Shown one piece after another: positions 7,028 to 10,390 of a DNA stretch of 10,390 nt. Numbering within the stretch: position 1 is the stretch's first letter; every line of letters begins with the position of its first letter. The notes beneath the pieces are model-generated. The model saw nothing but the letters and a program-made list of their open reading frames with translations, did not search any database and had not been told where the DNA came from. A program made the translations under genes and the position numbers. Location of the stretch: the NCBI GenBank assembly GCA_021779235.1, contig JAJYBA010000043.1:1-10390 (forward strand). Reading direction: 5' to 3'. This DNA is from Bacillota bacterium (GTDB lineage Bacteria > Bacillota > Clostridia > Clostridiales > Clostridiaceae).

Positions 7028-7058
7028 TTGACCTTGACATGGTGTCAAGGACTATATT
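7028..7058 (+). promoter_or_regulatory. Orphan MerR-type promoter with perfect operator palindrome
   Basis: TTGACC (7028-7033) and TATATT (7053-7058) are separated by exactly 19 bp. Between and overlapping them is a perfect palindrome, CCTTGACA (7032-7039), centre TGG, TGTCAAGG (7043-7050). This is the textbook form of a promoter activated by a MerR-family regulator. It lies 15 bases after the tet stop codon and points away from tet, yet no normal gene follows before the terminator at 7139. Confidence 0.8.
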
Positions 7059-7091
7059 AAGTTTGTAATCTAGATTATAAGTAAGCAGGCG

Positions 7092-7142
7092 ATGAGAAAT
7101 TGTTTAATACATGTTGCCCTTATGTGTTTGCTGAATTTGTAG
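7092..7142 (+). CDS. Possible 16-residue hydrophobic peptide under the orphan MerR promoter
   Basis: The only ATG-initiated frame found between the MerR-type promoter and the terminator reads MRNCLIHVALMCLLNL and ends with TAG inside the 5' arm of the terminator stem. The ribosome binding site is weak (AGG only 2 bases before the ATG). It may be a real small peptide, the relic of a lost gene, or chance. Confidence 0.2.
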   Translation: MRNCLIHVALMCLLNL

Positions 7143-7180
7143 TAAGTGGGTCACATCAAACCCACTTACTACATCTTTTT
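7139..7180 (+). terminator. Strong intrinsic terminator, perfect 13-bp stem
   Basis: GTAGTAAGTGGGT (7139-7151) pairs perfectly with ACCCACTTACTAC (7160-7172) around an 8-base loop, followed by ATCTTTTT on the plus strand. It can end both the tet message and any transcript from the promoter at 7028. On the minus strand no T run follows, so it is a poor terminator for the flavodoxin operon, although the stop codon of that operon (7169-7171) lies inside the stem. Confidence 0.85.
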
Positions 7181-7825
7181 CTCTAAAAATGGCCTATCTA
7201 GACATTTATCTAGCACACCATTTTCTTTTAAAAATTTATCCCAGAACACTTTATTTAACCCTAGCTTAGTAGCAAAATTCATCTTTGCAAGAGTAAACCC
7301 CTTAAGTTCATAGGGCTTTTTAAACTCTTCTATAATGGCACTATCAAAGGCATGAGTTTTCTCATAGATTTCACCTAAGCGTTTTAACGACTTAAAAAGC
7401 TTTTTCGTCATGAAACTTGGCATCATATACGTACCTGCTGAATTTCCTTTTATTACTGTTCCTAAATAAGTTCTATTAAGTTCCTCTGAAAGTGCACCAA
7501 AGTATTGCTCTACATATTTGTATTGATTTGACTCTGGAAAACCACCTTGCAAAATAAAGCCAATTGATTTATTTTCAGAAATCTCTGCTGGCTGTAAACA
7601 CTCTATAAAACGCATTGTAACCCCTGGCATACTATGAATATAAAGTGGAAGCACAAAAATAATAGTATCAAAGTCTTTTACATACTCTGCAAGAGTCCTA
7701 GGATCTTCTTTGCTAATATATTTTACCTCACTGGGAGATTTCATCCCACTTATAAAATGTCTAATAAAGATTTCAGAATTACCCTTTTGCCCCTTAGGGG
7801 ATCCATTAAGAATTATTGTATTCAT
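7169..7825 (-). CDS. Flavodoxin-fold NAD(P)H-dependent FMN reductase family protein
   Basis: A 218-residue cytosolic flavoprotein. The N-terminus MNTIILNGSPKGQKGNSE (1-18) holds the strand and phosphate-binding loop of the NADPH-dependent FMN reductase / flavodoxin-2 fold. LPLYIHSMPG (59-68) is the second flavin-contacting loop, and LQGGFPES (92-99) fits the third. After about residue 170 there is an extension rich in lysine and aromatic residues that is common in clostridial members. The start is ATG at 7825 with GGAGG 5 bases upstream; the in-frame GTG at 7837 overlaps that site and is rejected. It follows the 154-residue protein by a gap of 16 bases on the same strand, so the two form an operon and may work as partners. 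Substrate unknown; quinone or nitro-compound reduction is possible. Confidence 0.82.
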   Translation of the reverse strand: MNTIILNGSPKGQKGNSEIFIRHFISGMKSPSEVKYISKEDPRTLAEYVKDFDTIIFVLPLYIHSMPGVTMRFIECLQPAEISENKSIGFILQGGFPESNQYKYVEQYFGALSEELNRTYLGTVIKGNSAGTYMMPSFMTKKLFKSLKRLGEIYEKTHAFDSAIIEEFKKPYELKGFTLAKMNFATKLGLNKVFWDKFLKENGVLDKCLDRPFLEKKM

Positions 7826-7841
7826 AAATTCCTCCACTATA

Positions 7842-8306
7842 TTATTCTCTATACTCTATAATTGGCTTAACTGTAACCTTCTTTGATTCAAACATATCAA
7901 AGGTACGATAAATATAATCTTCAAAAATTTGTTTGCCATCTTTAGTTACAAAATTACCTTCATAATAAAATTCAATAGCAGGATATTTTTCATATCTAGG
8001 CACATGTCTTGATTCTCCAGTGGATGCTTCTACGTAAGGTATAAACAAAGGTATAATCCTATCAAAAAGACTTTTTAAATTCCCACTTACAAAACCTTTT
8101 GTAACCTTAGAAAATATAACTACCTTATCTGCTTCTAAATATTTAGCATAAAACTCGTCCAAATCTTTATTTATACATCTACCGGGAGTTTTCCACCAAC
8201 AACTCCAACAACCACAACAATCTTTAATCACATTTTTAGTAATATCTAATTCATAAATAGATTCTATTTCACAATTTCCAAATTCCCTTATTACGACGGT
8301 TTTCAT
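7842..8306 (-). CDS. Small flavodoxin-like protein with cysteine cluster, phosphate loop absent
   Basis: A 154-residue protein related to the multimeric flavodoxin / iron-sulfur flavoprotein group. It carries the cluster C30-C31-G-C33-x2-C36 followed by KTPGRC (C44), then KDLDEFY and EADKVVIFSKVTKGFVSGNLKSLFDR (59-83). The latter matches the second half of the flavin-binding core, where family members have DDM---ADGIIFGSPVY and LK--FDR. The usual N-terminal loop GSPR-x-GNT and first helix are missing: the protein runs from MKTVVI almost directly to the strand before the cluster. The gene starts cleanly with AGAGG 6 bases before ATG 8306, so this looks like a native short form rather than a recent truncation. 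It leads the operon with the FMN reductase-like gene, which has an intact phosphate loop. Whether the cysteines bind iron-sulfur or metal is not shown. Confidence 0.72.
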   Translation of the reverse strand: MKTVVIREFGNCEIESIYELDITKNVIKDCCGCWSCWWKTPGRCINKDLDEFYAKYLEADKVVIFSKVTKGFVSGNLKSLFDRIIPLFIPYVEASTGESRHVPRYEKYPAIEFYYEGNFVTKDGKQIFEDYIYRTFDMFESKKVTVKPIIEYRE

Positions 8307-8500
8307 CTTTCACCTCTAAATATATTTATAATATATATTTATTCATCGGATGCCATTTATAAAACTGTGTTCCATATAATCTTGAAAATCTTTATTCCAT
8401 TAATATTACCTACATTTTAAAGTTTGTGGGAATGCACTTCTACCTGTTATGTAAGCGTCAAAACGTGATATCTCCAACCATATCTAATAAACTGTTTATG
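8307..8500. other. Intergenic stretch upstream of the flavodoxin operon
   Basis: No gene is visible here. The operon promoter should lie in this region on the minus strand, but I find no convincing -35/-10 pair; AT-rich runs near 8321-8340 offer several weak -10-like sites. Confidence 0.4.
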
Positions 8501-8569
8501 AAAAACAAAGAAAAAGGGAGCCAATTAGCGAGGTACCTTTTTCAGTGACCTCCTAACTCGCTCCCTTTT
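8501..8569 (-). terminator. Long near-perfect hairpin terminator of the SASP gene
   Basis: Read on the minus strand, AAAAGGGAGC pairs with GCTCCCTTTT (8560-8569 and 8512-8521), continued by AGTTAG/CTAATT and GAGGT/ACCTC with a single mismatch and one bulge, about 21 bp in all, around a 13-base loop. A T-rich tail (complement of 8501-8514) follows. It lies just 3 bases after the SASP stop codon. It is longer than most intrinsic terminators and may also shield the spore-stored message from decay. Confidence 0.8.
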
Positions 8570-8572
8570 CAA

Positions 8573-8761
8573 TTATAAATTCTTTTCGTAAGATTCAACC
8601 ATTTTTTTAACCATTTGTCCGCCTACTGAACCATTTTCTCTTGAAGTTAAATCTCCATTGTAACCATTTGAAAGATTTACTCCTACCTCACTGGCAGCTT
8701 CCATTTTAAATCTGTTTAATCCTTCTTTAGCCTGTGGTACTAATGCTCTATTTCTTGACAT
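8573..8761 (-). CDS. Alpha/beta-type small acid-soluble spore protein (SASP)
   Basis: A spore core protein that coats and protects DNA in the dormant spore and is degraded at germination. With 62 residues it has the family length. It shows the opening MSRNRALVPQAK, the germination protease recognition segment EAASEVGV (about 22-29, cleavage after the SE), the conserved NLSNGYNGDLTSRENGSVGG block and the ending MVKKMVESYE. An in-frame ATG at 8767 exists, but GAGGAGGT leaves only 2 bases to it and 8 to the ATG at 8761, so the latter is used. The gene stands alone, with its own terminator, downstream of sigG on the same strand. SASP genes are classic SigG targets; upstream I see only partial SigG-like elements (TGAGTA and CATAAGATA), too weak to annotate. 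Confidence 0.95.
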   Translation of the reverse strand: MSRNRALVPQAKEGLNRFKMEAASEVGVNLSNGYNGDLTSRENGSVGGQMVKKMVESYEKNL

Positions 8762-8934
8762 ATACATTACCTCCTCTAACTAATATTTATTTTTTTGTAC
8801 TGGTATCTTATGCAGTATCCTAAATAATACTCATAGAAATATATGCATATATTTATATAATAAAGGATAAAAGAAACATCTAGTTTTTATATGCATAATA
8901 TGTAATTTTTAAGATAAGTCTTTTAAAAAATTTA

Positions 8935-8960
8935 TAAAAAAAGATCCTACTAGAGGACCT
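8935..8960 (-). terminator. Intrinsic terminator of sigG overlapping its stop codon
   Basis: On the minus strand AGGTCCT and AGGATCT (8954-8960 and 8942-8948) form a 7-bp stem with one G-U pair and a 5-base loop, followed by seven T residues. The stem begins within the TAG stop codon (8959-8961), so termination is immediate and separates sigG from the SASP gene. Confidence 0.8.
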
Positions 8961-9732
8961 ATAAATACTTTTTCATATGCTTTAATGCATTTTTTTCTAC
9001 TCTAGATACTTGTGCTTGGGATATGCCTACTTCATCAGCTACTTCCATTTGTGTTTTTCCATCAAAAAACCTCAAATTTAAAATTAGCCTTTCTCTATCT
9101 TTTAACTTTTTTAGTCCATCTTTAATTGATATGCTTTCAATCCAACTATCATCTAAGTTTTTAGTGTCTCTTATTTGATCTACTACGCAAATTTCATCAC
9201 TACTATCATGATGAATTGGTTGAAACAAAGATACAGGGTCTTGCAACGCATCTAAGGCAAATACCACTTCTTCCCTTGGTATCCCTAGTTCGTTTGCTAT
9301 TTGAGATACTGTAGGCTCTTTATTGTTTTCACTAGATAATCTCTCTCTAACCTTTAATGCTTTATATGCGGTATCCCTTAATGACCTACTAACCCTTATA
9401 GAGTTATTATCTCTTAGATACCTTCTTATCTCCCCAAAGATCATAGGTACTGCATATGTTGAAAACCTAAGATTTAAGCTTAAATCGAAATTATCTATAG
9501 ACTTCATGAGCCCAATACAACCTACTTGAAATATATCATCTAAATTTTCTCCTCTATTATTAAAGTGCTGTATCACGCTTAAAACCAATCTTAAGTTTCC
9601 TTCAATAAATTTTTCTCTACACTCATACTCGCCATTTTGTATTCTATATAGTAACTGTTTATTTTCTTTTTCTTTCAATACTGGTAATTTTGAAGTATTT
9701 ACCCCACATATTTCTACTTTATTAAACGTCAT
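8959..9732 (-). CDS. sigG: RNA polymerase sporulation sigma factor SigG
   Basis: A forespore-specific late sigma factor of 257 residues, the normal length. The N-terminal signature NKVEICGVNTSKLPVL (4-19) is specific to SigG and absent from SigF. Region 2 (about 38-108) includes NLRLVLSVIQHFNNRGENLDDIFQVGCIGLMKSIDNFD and FSTYAVPMIFGEIRRYLRDNN; region 3 lies at about 115-190; region 4 (about 205-255) ends in the helix-turn-helix QMEVADEVGISQAQVSRVEKNALKHMKKYL. Some substitutions hit positions I recall as nearly invariant (QHF for QRF, PMIFGE for PMIIGE), so it may be a divergent or second copy. In most clostridia sigG follows spoIIGA-sigE; here it stands alone beside a recA fragment. The start is ATG 9732; the nearest ribosome site AAGGGA is about 11 bases away, a weak arrangement. 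SigF/SigG-type promoter upstream. Confidence 0.93.
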   Translation of the reverse strand: MTFNKVEICGVNTSKLPVLKEKENKQLLYRIQNGEYECREKFIEGNLRLVLSVIQHFNNRGENLDDIFQVGCIGLMKSIDNFDLSLNLRFSTYAVPMIFGEIRRYLRDNNSIRVSRSLRDTAYKALKVRERLSSENNKEPTVSQIANELGIPREEVVFALDALQDPVSLFQPIHHDSSDEICVVDQIRDTKNLDDSWIESISIKDGLKKLKDRERLILNLRFFDGKTQMEVADEVGISQAQVSRVEKNALKHMKKYL

Positions 9733-9767
9733 TAGGTCATCATTCCCTTCAAAGTAATTGAAGTTAC

Positions 9768-9796
9768 ATTATGTCCTTATAATTTATGTTTTATAC
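9768..9796 (-). promoter_or_regulatory. SigF/SigG-type forespore promoter of sigG
   Basis: On the minus strand, GTATA (9792-9796), 15 bases, then GGACATAAT (9768-9776). Both elements fit the published SigF consensus (GYWTA, spacing 14-15, GGHHANAHW), also largely accepted by SigG. It lies about 36 bases before the sigG start codon. This suggests forespore expression started by SigF and kept up by SigG itself, and that this sigG copy is functional. Confidence 0.75.
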
Positions 9797-9875
9797 TAAA
9801 AATAACCTTACACCATTTCAGTAATTACATTTCTTTAATATCATTAATTGCCTTAGCAGTTATATTAAAAGTACA

Positions 9876-10260
9876 TCAGATTAAAGATTCGAAAAGTATA
9901 TATGAAAACCAAGCCCCGCCCTTTTGAACTATTTCTTCATTAACACCTATATCTATCAAGTTACCTTCCCTTGAGATACCCTCATTATACATTATATCGA
10001 ATTCAGCTTGCTTAAAAGGAGGTGCAACCTTGTTTTTCGTTACCTTTATACGCGTTTTATTTCCAAGAAAGTCATCACCTACTTTTATAGTGTCAATCTT
10101 TCTTATATCAAGCCTTATGGATGAATAAAATTTAAGTGCACGGCCACCGGTAGTTGTTTCAGGATTACCAAACATAATACCTATTTTTTCTCTTAATTGC
10201 TTTATAAATATTACAACACATTTGGACTTGTTAATTGAAGAAGTGAATCTTGTTTATAGC
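9876..10260 (-). pseudogene. recA (fragment): recA remnant (C-terminal core fragment, frameshifted and truncated)
   Basis: The reading frame to 9876 contains a clear RecA piece: INKSKCVVIFIKQLREKIGIMFGNPETTTGGRALKFYSS, with the L2 DNA-binding loop, then KNKVAPPFKQAEFDIMYNEGIS and GGAWFSY. Homology extends past the internal ATG at 10175 up to about 10244. There the frame breaks: an extra base at 10245 separates it from a possible AxxK remnant at 10246-10260, and a stop follows in frame. The Walker A and B motifs and the N-terminal half are absent. At the other end RecA similarity stops after FSY (9900) and is replaced by a few unrelated residues and a stop. The usually conserved INQLRE reads IKQLRE. 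The piece cannot work as a recombinase. It lies just upstream of the sigG promoter, which suggests a duplication or rearrangement; the intact recA should be elsewhere. Confidence 0.88.
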
Positions 10261-10390
10261 ATATTATTTTTCGCCTCGCAAGAAAAATTTTTCTCATTAT
10301 TAAACTTTATCTATTTATCTCACAAAGAAATTAGCAAATTCACTTCCCTCATACAAGCAACTTTTTATTTGTAAAATATTGCTGTAATTA
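10261..10390. other. AT-rich flank beyond the recA remnant
   Basis: No gene, RNA or repeat is supported here. On the minus strand a short run near 10268-10285 could be read as decayed RecA sequence (an AR pair at the spacing of QARLMSQ), but the similarity is too weak to claim. Confidence 0.3.

Noticed and set aside
7826..7837. Upstream GTG start of the FMN reductase-like protein
   Set aside because: The GTG is part of the GTGGAGG ribosome binding site for the ATG at 7825.
7634..7861. Plus-strand open frame of 75 codons opposite the FMN reductase-like gene
   Set aside because: It overlaps the start and ribosome site of a well-supported gene, and its product resembles no family.
8762..8767. 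Upstream ATG start of the SASP
   Set aside because: It would leave only 2 bases after GGAGG; family members begin at MSRNR.
8768..8900. SigG promoter of the SASP gene
   Set aside because: TGAGTA and CATAAGATA resemble parts of the consensus, but spacing and key bases do not fit, so it is not listed as a feature.
9323..9529. Plus-strand open frame of 68 codons within sigG
   Set aside because: It is a shadow of SigG region 2; no ribosome site.
9876..10390. recA interrupted by a group I or group II intron, as known in some Bacillus recA genes
   Set aside because: No intron core, catalytic domain V-like motif or second exon is visible on either side, and the 5' break has a frameshift; the window ends too soon to exclude it fully.
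1..10390. CRISPR array, tRNA, rRNA, transposase or integrase genes
   Set aside because: No regularly spaced repeats, cloverleaf sequences, ribosomal RNA motifs or recombinase motifs were found on either strand; mobility of the region is inferred only from gene content.

Overview
The window comes from an anaerobic, endospore-forming, low-G+C Firmicute, most likely a member of the Clostridia. The support is an AT-rich sequence, strong AGGAGG-type ribosome binding sites, an alpha/beta-type small acid-soluble spore protein (SASP), a sporulation sigma factor of the SigG type, a ferredoxin-fused aldo/keto reductase, and a tetracycline ribosomal protection gene closest, from memory, to clostridial tetB(P). 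Species cannot be read from the sequence. The mix of genes (resistance gene, decayed recA fragment, block of unlike codon use, orphan promoter) looks like an accessory or rearranged region rather than conserved core genome.

Layout, left to right. (1) 40-861, minus: a MerR-family regulator with a TipAS-like ligand domain. Its promoter (886-916) has the 19-bp spacer and dyad typical of MerR autoregulation. (2) 1107-2063, minus: a WYL-domain (YafY-like) regulator, divergent from two plus-strand genes at 2175-3221: a GyrI-like effector-binding protein and a conserved protein of unknown function. This block uses more G+C and more CGT/CGG arginine codons than its surroundings and may be imported. 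(3) 3283-4416, plus: aldo/keto reductase with two C-terminal [4Fe-4S] cysteine clusters. (4) 4568-7013, plus: the tetB(P)-like gene behind a leader of about 460 bases with a promoter, two tiny reading frames and two intrinsic terminators, the second ending just before the ribosome binding site. This is the architecture of transcriptional attenuation. (5) 7028-7180, plus: an isolated MerR-type promoter followed about 120 bases later by a strong terminator, with only a 16-codon frame between. (6) 7169-8306, minus: a two-gene operon of flavodoxin-fold proteins, one with a cysteine cluster and one with the phosphate-binding loop. (7) 8573-9732, minus: SASP and SigG genes, each with its own terminator, sigG having a near-ideal SigF/SigG-type promoter. 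(8) 9876-10260, minus: a recA remnant holding only the L2-loop and following part of the core.

How the parts work together. The left half is a set of small-molecule-responsive units: MerR-TipAS regulator, WYL regulator with GyrI-like partner, attenuated tet gene, and redox enzymes. The right half is a sporulation pair in which SigG would be expected to drive the neighbouring SASP gene. The most interesting points are the orphan MerR promoter with its short terminated transcript, the elaborate tet leader, and the isolated sigG/SASP pair beside a broken recA.
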